A stretch of DNA of 64,000 nucleotides from Corticimicrobacter sp040137905 (GCF_040137905.1 NZ_JBEFDG010000010.1:1-64000), one strand, 5' to 3'. Positions 51,871 through 60,878 are shown, counted from the stretch's first letter. Notes: generated from the sequence alone by a model not told the origin. Numbers and translations: made by a program.

Positions 51871-52233
51871 ATGCCACACTCCACGATTGCATTGTTGATG
51901 TTGAACAGCTTGAAGGAAAAGATATCGCAGAACATGTTCACCCTTGAAGCAAGGGTGAACATGCGATTTGACGAGGCGGCCTACGAGGATCTCGTGGCCT
52001 GCCTGCAGGCCCTCGCCACCGAACTGGCCAGCGCCCGGCAGATCGACAAGGAGCTGGCGCTGTGCCTCTACACCATTCCGCAGGCCATACAGAATCTGTA
52101 CCTGAGTTTAGCGCGATGCGAAATCAGGCCCCCCATCACAGACAGGCTCGAAGAAGCCTGTATTGAGCTGGATGCCCTGGTCATCGAGTGCCTGAGCGGA
52201 AATCCAGCCTGCCATCTCAGCGGCCAGCCATGA
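51871..52233 (+). CDS. Hypothetical helical protein
   Basis: A 120-aa, mostly helical protein (DEAAYEDLVACLQALATELASARQIDKELALCLYTIP). No known domain. AAAGGG seven bases before ATG 51871 supports this start; an internal ATG at 51898 is the alternative. The 3' end overlaps convergent tyrB by 17 bases. Function unknown. Confidence 0.6.
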   Translation: MPHSTIALLMLNSLKEKISQNMFTLEARVNMRFDEAAYEDLVACLQALATELASARQIDKELALCLYTIPQAIQNLYLSLARCEIRPPITDRLEEACIELDALVIECLSGNPACHLSGQP

Positions 52234-53419
52234 CCGTGGCAAACGCCCTGGCGATCGTTTCGGTATTGTCCGGCGTCACGCCTGCAACACAGATACGGCC
52301 GGTCGGCAGGATATAGACGCCGAATTCGTCGCGCAGGCGATCCGCTGCCTGCCCCAGACCGGGATCGTAGCTGAACAGGCCATTCTGACGCTGAATGAAT
52401 CCCCAGTCGTAGCCATCCGCGTCATGCTGTGCCAGTGCATCACCCAGCGCAATCCGCGCCTGACGGATACGCTCACGCATGCCATTCAACTCATCCTGCC
52501 ATTGCAACAGCAGTTCGGGCGTGCGCAGAACCGTATCGACAATGCGCGCGCCATAGGCCGGCGGACTGGAATAGTTGCGCCGTACGGCCGCCTCAAGCTG
52601 TCCGTGCAAACGACGCGCCAGTTCGGCATCGGCGCAGAACACACTCAGGCTGCCGATCCGCTCGGCATAGAGCGAGAAAATCTTGGAGCATGACTGCGCC
52701 AGCAGGAACGGCTGCTCGGCCTGCACCAGGGCACGCAACAGATAACGATCTTCGTCCACGCCATGGGCGAATCCCAGGTAGGCCAGATCCAGGAACGGCA
52801 ACAGGTGGCGGCGCTGCAATACGCGTATGACCTCATCCCACTGTTCCGGTGCCAGGTCGGTCCCGGTCGGATTGTGGCAACAAGCATGCAGCAGCACGAC
52901 ACTGTATTCCGGCAGTGACTCCAGATGAGACAGCAAGGCATCGTAAGCCACTGTGCCCGTTTCGGCATCAAAATAGGGATACGTGCCCACCTCGAACCCC
53001 GCCCCCTGGAAAATGGAGCGATGATTGTCCCAGGTCGGGCCGGGCACATGCACACTGGCTTGCGGATACAGTCCCTTGAGCAGGTCGGCACCGACCTTGA
53101 GTGCGCCGGAGCCACCGAGTGTCTGGACCGTCGCGATCCGTTCGAACAACGGCGAGCCCGGCTCGGCATCGAACAGCATCGTCTTCATCGCGGCACAATA
53201 GGACGGATCTCCACCCATCGGCAGATAGCCCGGCGTGCGGGGATGCGCCGCCACCGTATCGCGTGCTGTCACCACCGAGGCCAGATCCGGCACCCGCCCC
53301 TGCTCATCGTAATAAAAGCCGATGGTCAGGTTGGCCTTGGCCGGACGCGTATCGTCACGATAGTGGCCCTGGATCGACAGGATGGGATCGCCAGGGTGAT
53401 GCGGAGTATGAGCAAACAT
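52217..53419 (-). CDS. tyrB: Aromatic amino acid aminotransferase
   Basis: PLP-dependent class I aminotransferase of 400 aa that makes tyrosine, phenylalanine and aspartate from their keto acids. The PLP-binding Lys lies in AQSCSKIFSLYAERIG; the substrate/cofactor Asn in CHNPTGTDL; and the Arg for the carboxylate near the end in TGRICVAG. Length and the AspC/TyrB-type N-terminus (DPILSIQGHYRDDTRPAKANLTIGFYYDE) match. Divergent from a chemoreceptor gene across 246 bases. Confidence 0.94.
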   Translation of the reverse strand: MFAHTPHHPGDPILSIQGHYRDDTRPAKANLTIGFYYDEQGRVPDLASVVTARDTVAAHPRTPGYLPMGGDPSYCAAMKTMLFDAEPGSPLFERIATVQTLGGSGALKVGADLLKGLYPQASVHVPGPTWDNHRSIFQGAGFEVGTYPYFDAETGTVAYDALLSHLESLPEYSVVLLHACCHNPTGTDLAPEQWDEVIRVLQRRHLLPFLDLAYLGFAHGVDEDRYLLRALVQAEQPFLLAQSCSKIFSLYAERIGSLSVFCADAELARRLHGQLEAAVRRNYSSPPAYGARIVDTVLRTPELLLQWQDELNGMRERIRQARIALGDALAQHDADGYDWGFIQRQNGLFSYDPGLGQAADRLRDEFGVYILPTGRICVAGVTPDNTETIARAFATVMAGR

Positions 53420-53612
53420 GGATGGGCTGCCTGATAAAGATCAAAGATACCTAAACGAACAGGATAGCCGATTCCGGCCGCGCAGGGCGGCCCTTCGCCC
53501 GCCTCGCGCCGCATCTGCGCCACTTGCGCGATATCGTCGCACCGCATCCTGCCCCCTGCGCCCCTGGTGGCGTAACAATCCTGCAACCTTGTTTGCGCAC
53601 AATGGCCCGCGT

Positions 53613-53628
53613 CGGACAGTCCTGTCCG
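53613..53628. promoter_or_regulatory. 16-bp palindrome before the chemoreceptor gene
   Basis: CGGACAG TC CTGTCCG, a perfect 16-base dyad 38 bases before ATG 53666, in the gap 53420-53665. Could be an operator; no regulator assigned. Confidence 0.45.
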
Positions 53629-53665
53629 CGCTTATCTGCTCCATGAACGAGGCATGACGGTCACC

Positions 53666-55297
53666 ATGTTCAAAAATCTGCGTATCAATGCTGCACTCCT
53701 GCTGGTACTGCTGGGCTTTGTCGGCCTGTTCGGGCTGTCCGGCGGGGCCGGTCTGCTGATGCTCAAGGAAAACCGGCAGTTGATTGCCAACCTCAGCCGC
53801 TATGGCATCGAACAGGCCAATGACCTCAGCGATGCCTCCCTGCAACTTTTCCGCAGCCGTGTCGCACTGATCAATGCCAAGACAGATATGGAAGGCGGAT
53901 TGATCGAGCAACGGGATGCCGCCATTCAACAGGCGGAAACCTTGTTGCTGGGCAGCCAGGCACGCTTCGATCACTTCCGCCAGAATATCGACAACCCGCA
54001 GGACCCTGCCTATGAGAATATCCAGACCCGTTACCAGGCATTGGCCGAGTCTGGACTCAAGCCCCTGGCCGAAGCGCTGAAAACCTGGAACGGCATCGAG
54101 GCGAACCGGATCGTGGATCAGGTTCTGGAACCGGCCACTGCCGATTTCATGGCCGCCCTGGAAGCCTTCCAACAAACCAATCGCACCATGGCGCAACGCA
54201 GTGTCGAACAGGCGGCCTGGATATCCGATACGGCGCGCTACGCACTGTTTGCCAGCCTGGTCCTGGCATTGCTGATGGCACTGGGAGCCCATCGACTGTT
54301 CCGCCATGCCATGCTCCGCCCTCTTTCCAGCATGCAACGCCACGTATCCCACATGGCCGACGGCGACCTGCGGGCCCGCCTGCCTCGTGGCGGACGCAAC
54401 GAAATCGGCACCCTCCTCGATGGCTTCAACCACATGCAAGACAATCTGGTGCATACCGTTACGGCGGTACGCGCTGAGGCCGATGCCATGCATGCCGACA
54501 CGGAACACATCGCCCAGCGCAGTCACATGATTTCCGAGCAAATCGGTCGTCAAGCCAACGCACTGGCTCAGGCAGACGATGCCATCGAGCATCTCAACAG
54601 CGTCGTCGAGCAAAGCAGCCAGCATGCGCAGGAAGCCACTGCCCTGGCACACAACGCCCAGACAACCGCCGCAACCGGCCATGAGGCCGTGGCGCAGGTC
54701 GTCAGCACCATGGACGAAATTGCCTCCAGTGCCAAGCGCATCAATGCAATCGTCCAGCTCATCAACGGCATCGCCACCCAGACCAATCTGCTGGCCCTCA
54801 ATGCGGCTGTCGAAGCCGCCCGCGCCGGCCAGAACGGCAAAGGCTTTGCCGTGGTCGCTGCCGAGGTGCGCGAACTGGCCCAGCGCAGCAGCCAGGCCGC
54901 CAACGAGATCAAGGCCCTGATCGATGCATCCGATCGCAGCGTAACCGCCGGTGCCGGCCAGGTGCATCAGGCCGGCGTGGCCATGGATGCCATCCTGAAG
55001 GCCGTACATGCCGTCAATGACCGCATTGGCTGGATCTCCGACGCTGCACAGCGCCAGACCCAGGACATCGCAGCCGTCAAGGAAATCGTCGGCACCGTCA
55101 AGGCCGACACCGGGCAGAATATGAAACTGGTACAGCAGACAGCGGGCGCTGCCGGCAAGCTGACCGAGCAGGCCCAGCGCCTGCATGAAATGACGGCCGC
55201 CTTCCGTACCGAGGCCAGCATTGAGCCCGATTCCAACATCAGGGTCGAACCCTCACATCTGGCACGCATACCTGTGGCACTATTGCAGGCAGCCTGA
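53666..55297 (+). CDS. Methyl-accepting chemotaxis protein (4HB type)
   Basis: Inner-membrane chemoreceptor of 543 aa. An N-terminal helix (MFKNLRINAALLLVLLGFVG), a periplasmic four-helix-bundle (about 35-190), a second membrane helix (ALFASLVLALLMALGAHRLF), HAMP (about 215-265) and the cytoplasmic signalling domain with the hairpin tip IATQTNLLALNAAVEAARAG and EVRELAQRSSQAA. No C-terminal NWETF pentapeptide. ATG 53666 fits the family; an ATG at 53654 lies too close to GAGG. Confidence 0.93.
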   Translation: MFKNLRINAALLLVLLGFVGLFGLSGGAGLLMLKENRQLIANLSRYGIEQANDLSDASLQLFRSRVALINAKTDMEGGLIEQRDAAIQQAETLLLGSQARFDHFRQNIDNPQDPAYENIQTRYQALAESGLKPLAEALKTWNGIEANRIVDQVLEPATADFMAALEAFQQTNRTMAQRSVEQAAWISDTARYALFASLVLALLMALGAHRLFRHAMLRPLSSMQRHVSHMADGDLRARLPRGGRNEIGTLLDGFNHMQDNLVHTVTAVRAEADAMHADTEHIAQRSHMISEQIGRQANALAQADDAIEHLNSVVEQSSQHAQEATALAHNAQTTAATGHEAVAQVVSTMDEIASSAKRINAIVQLINGIATQTNLLALNAAVEAARAGQNGKGFAVVAAEVRELAQRSSQAANEIKALIDASDRSVTAGAGQVHQAGVAMDAILKAVHAVNDRIGWISDAAQRQTQDIAAVKEIVGTVKADTGQNMKLVQQTAGAAGKLTEQAQRLHEMTAAFRTEASIEPDSNIRVEPSHLARIPVALLQAA

Positions 55298-55315
55298 TGA
55301 CGGCATCAATCGTGC

Positions 55316-55819
55316 TCAACTCATGACGCGCTTCAACTGCTGTTCTGCATTCGATCGGATGACACTAATCTCTGACCGGCACAGCGCAGCCAGCCTAAGC
55401 CTGGCATCCTCATTGTTGATGTCGCCCAGCGCCCATATGCACTTTACCGCCAGGGCATGGCTATCATCAAACTCCAGATACGCGTAGCGCGTCTGGCAGG
55501 CCTTGAACAGAGACGCCACACTGCTTTCGGACTTGATATCCTGGAGCAGGCTGGCAATATCCTCATGCTTGAAATGCCAATCCTCAAGCAACAAGGCATT
55601 CAATTTTTCGGCAGGGATGGATGCTGCACCAAAAGCAAAGGCAAGCGTGATCGCATCCTCCAGATCGTCGGCGCTTTCCTTTTCTGACGCCGCCGCTACT
55701 TCTCTTGAAATAAACGCTGCAGGCGTGTGGCCTTCCAGATCAAACCTATCGACAAGCTCTGCCTTGGAAAGGCCTTGAGCATAAAAGCGATTGAGCAATT
55801 CCTGGTTGTACGGACTCAT
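55316..55819 (-). CDS. Hypothetical HEAT-like helical protein
   Basis: A 167-aa soluble protein of helical repeats (LEDAITLAFAFGAASIPAEKLNALLLEDWHFKHEDI, then ALAVKCIWALGDINNEDARLRLAALC), the latter like a HEAT/PBS repeat. Resembles immunity proteins of polymorphic toxins; no toxin adjacent. Lower GC than its neighbours. No clear ribosome site. Confidence 0.72.
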   Translation of the reverse strand: MSPYNQELLNRFYAQGLSKAELVDRFDLEGHTPAAFISREVAAASEKESADDLEDAITLAFAFGAASIPAEKLNALLLEDWHFKHEDIASLLQDIKSESSVASLFKACQTRYAYLEFDDSHALAVKCIWALGDINNEDARLRLAALCRSEISVIRSNAEQQLKRVMS

Positions 55820-55984
55820 TTAAAAAACCCAAGACTCACATGAATACAGGCATCAACAAAGTTTCGTCCGGCGCAGCACAAAATCATAAGACCCTGGCAC
55901 CTGCAGTCCATCTGACAAAGAACTGACGATACCCCTGCCGATCAAAGACGAAAACACCACCCAGCTGCATCGGATTCCATCAAC
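55820..55984. other. Low-GC gap between two immunity-like genes
   Basis: 165 bases with no gene, repeat or hairpin that I could support. Confidence 0.3.
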
Positions 55985-56422
55985 TCAATTTTCATATCCC
56001 TCCCACGACCAAAAAATACGCTGGTATTGCTCGTGATCGGGCATTGCAAACGGTACTTTTTCACATACCTGCTTCAAAATCAGAACCAGATCCTGCCTCA
56101 AGGTCGCATCGTCCACATAAGCCTGGATACCCACCGCATACTGAAAAACTGCGTCTTTGCCAGGCATTTCACGCAGTTCTCCAGGCGCAATATCTTCCTC
56201 GTCGCAAGCCATGATCAGTACCGTATCACCAATGGGGCACTGCAGTTCGACACTTTCCAGTTGATTGATCCGCACCTGTATGTCAAGCATGACGCGCCGG
56301 TATGCCTTCGTATAAAGCCGGTTCCTTGACACGAGCGCAATAGAAAAATCCATACTGTGATACCCATTCCCGCCTTTTCCAATCCGCCATTCTGCCACGA
56401 CAGCGCCCGGCAACAGGCTCAA
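55985..56422 (-). CDS. Hypothetical protein downstream of ugd
   Basis: Up to 145 aa, no family recognised. The region EWRIGKGGNGYHSMDFSIALVSRN to the C-terminus reads as coding. The start is TTG 56422 overlapping the ugd stop (TTGA), or GTG 56398, or ATG 56353; none has a good ribosome site. Low GC and small size again suggest an acquired immunity-like gene. Confidence 0.58.
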   Translation of the reverse strand: MSLLPGAVVAEWRIGKGGNGYHSMDFSIALVSRNRLYTKAYRRVMLDIQVRINQLESVELQCPIGDTVLIMACDEEDIAPGELREMPGKDAVFQYAVGIQAYVDDATLRQDLVLILKQVCEKVPFAMPDHEQYQRIFWSWEGYEN

Positions 56423-57585
56423 TCCTGTCCGAACAGATCCCTCGTATAGATTCTGTCGGCCACGTCATCGAGTTCGGCGCTGCGCCGGTTGGCGACGATC
56501 ACATCGCTGATGCGCTTGAACTCATCGAGATCGCGTACCACACGAGAATGGAAAAACGTCTCCTGGCGCAAAACCGGCTCATAGACCACCACCTCGACAC
56601 CGCGTGCCTTGATACGCTTCATCACCCCTTGCACGGCTGACGCACGGAGGTTATCCGAGCCCTCTTTCATCACCAGCCGGTAGATGCCCACGACCCGGGG
56701 CTGACGCCTCAGGATCGAGGCGGCCACGAAATCCTTGCGCGTGCCATTGGCCTCGACGATGGCGCGGATCAGGTTGCTCGGCACCCTGTCGTAATTGGCC
56801 AGCAACTGGCGCGTGTCCTTGGGCAGGCAATAGCCGCCATAGCCAAAGGAAGGATTGTTGTAATGCTCGCCGATACGCGGGTCCAGCCCCACGCCCCGGA
56901 TGATCTGCCGTGTATCCAGGCCATGCGTTTCGGCAAAGGTATCGAGTTCGTTGAAATACGCCACGCGCATGGCCAGATAGGTATTGGCAAACAGCTTGAT
57001 GGCCTCGGCCTCTGTTGAGCCTGTCAGCAGCACCGGCACGTCGGTCTGGCGGGCACCTTCCTGCATGAGACGGGCAAAGGCCTCGCCGCGTGCCGACCGT
57101 TCACCGACGATGATGCGGGAAGGATAGAGATTGTCGTGCAGTGCGCGGCCCTCGCGCAGGAATTCCGGCGCGAAGAACAGTCGGTCCGATCCCACGGTCT
57201 GTCGCAAACTGCGCGTATAGCCTACCGGCACAGTCGATTTGATGACCATGGTGGCCTGCGGGTTGATGCGCTGGATATCCTGCACGACAGCCTCGATGCT
57301 GCGGGTGTCGAAGCGATTGGTTTCCGGATCATAGTCAGTCGGCGTGGCGATGATCACGAATGCCGCCTGCCGATAGGCCTCGTGCGGATCCAGCGTCGCC
57401 TTGAAATCCAGTTCCGCATTCTGCAACTGGTGACTGATGTCGGGATCCTCGATGGGTGACTGGCCCGCATTGAGCGCCCTGACCCGCTCCGGCACGATAT
57501 CGAGTGCCACCACCTGGTGGCGTCGTGCCAGAAGAATGGCGTTGGACAGGCCGACATAGCCTGTGCCCACGACTGCGATTTTCAT
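56419..57585 (-). CDS. ugd: UDP-glucose 6-dehydrogenase
   Basis: Cytosolic enzyme of 388 aa that oxidises UDP-glucose to UDP-glucuronate. The NAD site is MKIAVVGTGYVGLSNAILLA; the catalytic Cys is in YGGYCLPKDT (about 260); KLFANTYLAMRVAYFNELD is the central helix. ATG 57585 has AGAGG seven bases upstream; the frame to 57615 is unsupported. Size fits the compact Ugd of E. coli type. A Pho box lies 100 bases upstream, and it is divergent from the metallophosphoesterase/glycosyltransferase pair, so UDP-glucuronate may be the sugar donor for a glucuronosyl lipid. Confidence 0.93.
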   Translation of the reverse strand: MKIAVVGTGYVGLSNAILLARRHQVVALDIVPERVRALNAGQSPIEDPDISHQLQNAELDFKATLDPHEAYRQAAFVIIATPTDYDPETNRFDTRSIEAVVQDIQRINPQATMVIKSTVPVGYTRSLRQTVGSDRLFFAPEFLREGRALHDNLYPSRIIVGERSARGEAFARLMQEGARQTDVPVLLTGSTEAEAIKLFANTYLAMRVAYFNELDTFAETHGLDTRQIIRGVGLDPRIGEHYNNPSFGYGGYCLPKDTRQLLANYDRVPSNLIRAIVEANGTRKDFVAASILRRQPRVVGIYRLVMKEGSDNLRASAVQGVMKRIKARGVEVVVYEPVLRQETFFHSRVVRDLDEFKRISDVIVANRRSAELDDVADRIYTRDLFGQD

Positions 57586-57683
57586 GATCGACCTCTTTGT
57601 CTGTATGGACGGCATGCAGCCAGTCCTCGCGTGTCTCCATCCTTCAGGTTAGGCATGTGGCATGACCGCTTCATGGCAAATTG

Positions 57684-57701
57684 AAGACAGGTTCGTGACA
57701 G
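57684..57701 (-). promoter_or_regulatory. Pho box (PhoB site)
   Basis: On the minus strand CTGTCAC-GAAC-CTGTCTT: two CTGTC heptamers at the 11-bp period of the Pho box (consensus CTGTCAT-N4-CTGTCAT). It lies 100 bases before ugd and 79 bases before the divergent PlcP-like gene. Upstream of the latter CATGCAG also repeats with 11-bp period (57744 and 57755 area), a weaker candidate for the plus strand. Confidence 0.72.
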
Positions 57702-57779
57702 CCGACAGCACTGTTGTTGAAATCTGACCGCCATCGAAATGACATGCAGCCGTCATGCAGGACTGGCGTAATACACGTC

Positions 57780-58595
57780 ATGGATACGTCACACGCCCCG
57801 CTGCGCTATCGCGCGATCTGGATCTCGGATCTGCACCTGGGTACGTCAGGATGCAAGGCCGAGCCACTGCTGGAATTCCTGCGCCTGCATGATGCAGACA
57901 CGCTCTATCTGGTCGGCGATATCGTCGATGGCTGGCGGCTTAAAAAGCGCTGGAACTGGCCCCAGGCCCACAACGATGTGGTGCAGAAACTGCTGCGCAA
58001 GGTTCGCAAAGGCACCCGGGTAGTCTATATCCCGGGCAATCACGACGAGTTCGCCCGGCAATACGACCGGCAACTGTTCGGCGGCATCGAAGTGCTGCTC
58101 GAAACAGAACACATGACGGCAGATGGCAAGCGACTCTGGATCACCCACGGCGACCAGTTCGATGGCGTGATCCAGTATGCAAAATGGCTGGCCTACCTGG
58201 GCGACCAGCTCTACACCCTGATCCTGATGCTGAACCACTGGTTCAACCGCGTGCGCAACCGCATGGGACTGGGCTACTGGTCGCTTTCCCAATACCTCAA
58301 GCACAAGGTCAAGGATGCCGTCTCCTTCATCTCGGCCTACGAGCAGGTGCTGGTCAACGAAACACGGCGACGCCAGTATGACGGCGTGGTCTGTGGCCAC
58401 ATCCACAAGGCCGAGCTGCGGGAAATAGACGGCATCCTGTACTGCAACGACGGCGATTGGGTCGAAAGCCTGACCGCACTGGTCGAGCACTACGATGGCC
58501 GCCTGGAACTGCTTGACTGCAGCCGTTACAGCCATGGCACGCACACCGAAGAAGCGACTGCCCACACCACGCAACACATCAGGGGGCAATCGTGA
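57780..58595 (+). CDS. LpxH/PlcP-like metallophosphoesterase
   Basis: A 271-aa calcineurin-like phosphoesterase. The metal ligands are all visible: WISDLHLG (D, H), YLVGDIVDGW (D), IPGNHDEF (N, H), WITHGDQFD (H), CGHIHKAE (H, H). Family COG2908 includes LpxH (UDP-diacylglucosamine hydrolase, about 240 aa) and PlcP, the phospholipase C that degrades membrane phospholipids in phosphate starvation. The DGWRLKKRWNWP and RNRMGLGYWSLSQYLK segments, the coupled GT4 gene and the Pho box favour PlcP. GTGA overlap with the next gene. Confidence 0.85.
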   Translation: MDTSHAPLRYRAIWISDLHLGTSGCKAEPLLEFLRLHDADTLYLVGDIVDGWRLKKRWNWPQAHNDVVQKLLRKVRKGTRVVYIPGNHDEFARQYDRQLFGGIEVLLETEHMTADGKRLWITHGDQFDGVIQYAKWLAYLGDQLYTLILMLNHWFNRVRNRMGLGYWSLSQYLKHKVKDAVSFISAYEQVLVNETRRRQYDGVVCGHIHKAELREIDGILYCNDGDWVESLTALVEHYDGRLELLDCSRYSHGTHTEEATAHTTQHIRGQS

Positions 58596-59617
58596 AAATC
58601 CTCCTGGTCACCGATGCCTGGACACCGCAGATCAACGGGGTGGTGTTCACGCTGCAACAGACCCGCCGCATCCTGACGGACATGGGCCATACCGTGGCCG
58701 TCATCCATCCCGGCCTGTTCCGCTCCATCCCCTGCCCGACCTATCCCGAGATCCGCCTGTCGCTGGGTGCCGGACGACGGGTGGCCGAACTGATCCGCAA
58801 CTTTGCGCCGGATGCCCTGCATATCGCCACCGAGGGGCCACTGGGCATGGCTGCGCGCCGCCATGCACTGCGTACCGGCATGCCATTCACCACGGCCTAT
58901 CACACCCGCTTTCCGGAATATATCCAGGCGCGCATCCGCCTGCCACTGGCGCTGACCTATCGCTGGCTACGCTGGTTCCACGGCCCGGCTGCGCGCACCA
59001 TGGTGCCCACCCGCAGCGTACGGGCCGACCTGTTGGCCTACGGTTTCGACCCGGCACGCGTCATCGTCTGGTCACGCGGTGTCGATCTGGATACGTTCAG
59101 GCCAGGTCCTGCCGATCCTGAGGCCAGCCCTGCCCAACCCCCCACGCGGCCGGTATTCCTGTATGCAGGACGCACCGCCGTGGAAAAAAACCTGGATGCC
59201 TTTCTGAGCCTCTCCCTGCCGGGTGAAAAATGGGTCGTCGGCGATGGCCCCGTCCTGGTCTCGCTCAAGGCCCGTTATCCGGACGTACGTTTCCTGGGGG
59301 CATTGCCACATACCGAGCTGGCACACTGCTACCGGATGGCCGATGTCTTCGTGTTTCCCAGCCTGACCGACACCTTCGGGCTGGTCCTGCTGGAGGCCAT
59401 GGCCTGCGGCTGTCCGGTTGCGGCACTGCCGGCCTCGGCGACACTCGATGTGCTGGGTGACTCGGGTGCGGGGATCATCGATGCCGATCTGCAAGCTGCC
59501 TGTCTGCAGGCCCTGGAGATCGATCGCAGCATCCCGACAGCCTACGCACGTGGTTTTTCCTGGGAACAGACCACGTGCGTCTTCTTCGAAGCACTGCAGC
59601 CCATCGAGGCGCAATGA
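58592..59617 (+). CDS. GT4-family glycosyltransferase (Agt-like)
   Basis: A 341-aa GT-B glycosyltransferase. It opens MKILLVTDAWTPQINGVVFTLQQTRRIL with the acceptor-binding glycine-rich loop and has the donor-site FVFPSLTDTFGLVLLEAMACGCPVAA (EX7E). GTG 58592 is preceded by AGGGGG and overlaps the phosphoesterase stop. In the PlcP-Agt pair Agt places glucose or glucuronate on diacylglycerol, making phosphate-free lipids; that reaction is inferred here. Confidence 0.88.
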   Translation: MKILLVTDAWTPQINGVVFTLQQTRRILTDMGHTVAVIHPGLFRSIPCPTYPEIRLSLGAGRRVAELIRNFAPDALHIATEGPLGMAARRHALRTGMPFTTAYHTRFPEYIQARIRLPLALTYRWLRWFHGPAARTMVPTRSVRADLLAYGFDPARVIVWSRGVDLDTFRPGPADPEASPAQPPTRPVFLYAGRTAVEKNLDAFLSLSLPGEKWVVGDGPVLVSLKARYPDVRFLGALPHTELAHCYRMADVFVFPSLTDTFGLVLLEAMACGCPVAALPASATLDVLGDSGAGIIDADLQAACLQALEIDRSIPTAYARGFSWEQTTCVFFEALQPIEAQ

Positions 59618-59658
59618 CACTGCTATGATTCCGGTTTGCCTTTTTGCGACCGTCCGCC

Positions 59659-60819
59659 ATGCCGTCCGTCCAGCCCACTGCCGTTTCCCCGCTCATTCTG
59701 GAATGGCAGGAGCACGATCAACCCTGTCGCGCCCTGTGGCGCGACCAGCACGGTACGCCCCCGCTACGCCTGCAGGCAGCCGACGATACGCTGAGCGCCG
59801 ATGCCGCCTACCGGCTGATCAGCCAGGGTACCGCACTGGTCTGGCGCGGCGATTATCACAATGCCCGCCAGTTGCTCAAGGCACTGGCCAGCCGTGTGGA
59901 CCGACGCCAGCAGCAGCCACACCGCAATGACGCCGCCCCCCAGACACCCCAGTCTCAGTTTCACCAGCACCGTCTGCGCCAGTCCCAGCGCGCCCAGATA
60001 CTGAATCGGCTGCTGATTCCGGTCGAAGCCGATGGCACGATTGCGCTGCGCCGTGCCCCCGATCTTGGCGAGGCCTGCCGGGCGGCGCTGGAGCCTGCCG
60101 GCCAGCCCGAGCTGATCCCGCTGCGAACGCTGCAAGGTTATGTCGGCGCATGGGAGTGGCAAAAGAAAGGCATCGAGATTGCCGGCCTGCCTGCACGCAT
60201 CCACGTGCCGCATGGTGTCTATTCACCGATCCGGGGCGAATACCTGCCGTTGCTGGCCAACGCCCCCCTGCCACCGGGTGCCCGCAGCGCCTTCGATATC
60301 GGCACAGGCAGCGGCGTGCTGTCGGCATTGCTGCTGCAGCGTGGCCTCGAGCGCGTCATCGGCACCGACCTTAACCCCCGTGCGCTGGCCTGCGCACGCG
60401 ACAACCTGGCCCGCATGGGCCATGCCGACACATTCCAGGCCGTAGCCTGCGACCTGTTTCCACCGGGTCGGGCCGACCTGATTGTCTGCAACCCGCCGTG
60501 GCTGCCGGCCAAGCCGACCAGCCAGATCGAACAGGCCGTCTACGATCCCGGCCACCGCATGTTGCTGGGCTTTCTGCAGGGCGTACCGCACCATCTCGAA
60601 GACGGCGGGCAGGCCTGGCTGATCCTGTCCGACCTGGCCGAACACCTCGGCCTGCGCACCCCCCAGATGCTGCCGGAAGCCTTCGCCCAGGCGGGCCTGC
60701 GGGTCATAGGCCGCAGCGACACCCGGCCCGCCCACCCCAAGGCCCTGGATCGCAACGATCCGCTCTACGAGGCGCGCAGCCAGGAAACCACCACACTCTG
60801 GCGACTGGCGATCGCCTGA
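59659..60819 (+). CDS. Class I SAM-dependent methyltransferase
   Basis: A 386-aa enzyme. The C-terminal half holds the SAM site (AFDIGTGSGVLSALLLQRG), the acidic loop (GTDLNPRALACARDN) and the catalytic NPPW motif (LIVCNPPWLP), as in PrmC/RlmG-type N-methyltransferases acting on Gln, Asn or adenine/guanine amino groups. The N-terminal 180 residues are a target-binding region without clear family. ATG 59659 preferred to TTG 59644. Confidence 0.85.
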   Translation: MPSVQPTAVSPLILEWQEHDQPCRALWRDQHGTPPLRLQAADDTLSADAAYRLISQGTALVWRGDYHNARQLLKALASRVDRRQQQPHRNDAAPQTPQSQFHQHRLRQSQRAQILNRLLIPVEADGTIALRRAPDLGEACRAALEPAGQPELIPLRTLQGYVGAWEWQKKGIEIAGLPARIHVPHGVYSPIRGEYLPLLANAPLPPGARSAFDIGTGSGVLSALLLQRGLERVIGTDLNPRALACARDNLARMGHADTFQAVACDLFPPGRADLIVCNPPWLPAKPTSQIEQAVYDPGHRMLLGFLQGVPHHLEDGGQAWLILSDLAEHLGLRTPQMLPEAFAQAGLRVIGRSDTRPAHPKALDRNDPLYEARSQETTTLWRLAIA

Positions 60820-60853
60820 AGCCTGTAATCTGCCCTCGGGAATACCCGCGGAC

Positions 60854-60871
60854 AAGGCCTTCAACGGCCTT
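60854..60871 (+). terminator. Weak hairpin after the methyltransferase gene
   Basis: AAGGCC (60854-60859), loop TTCAAC, GGCCTT (60866-60871) followed by TTGTCC. A short stem with few T residues; may end transcription of the methyltransferase gene. Confidence 0.45.
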
Positions 60872-60878
60872 TTGTCCC

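Noticed and set aside
53452..53469. TAAA and GCCGAT before the first chemoreceptor as a FliA promoter
   Set aside because: Only 11 bases separate TAAA and GCCGAT; the FliA consensus needs 15 between these cores.
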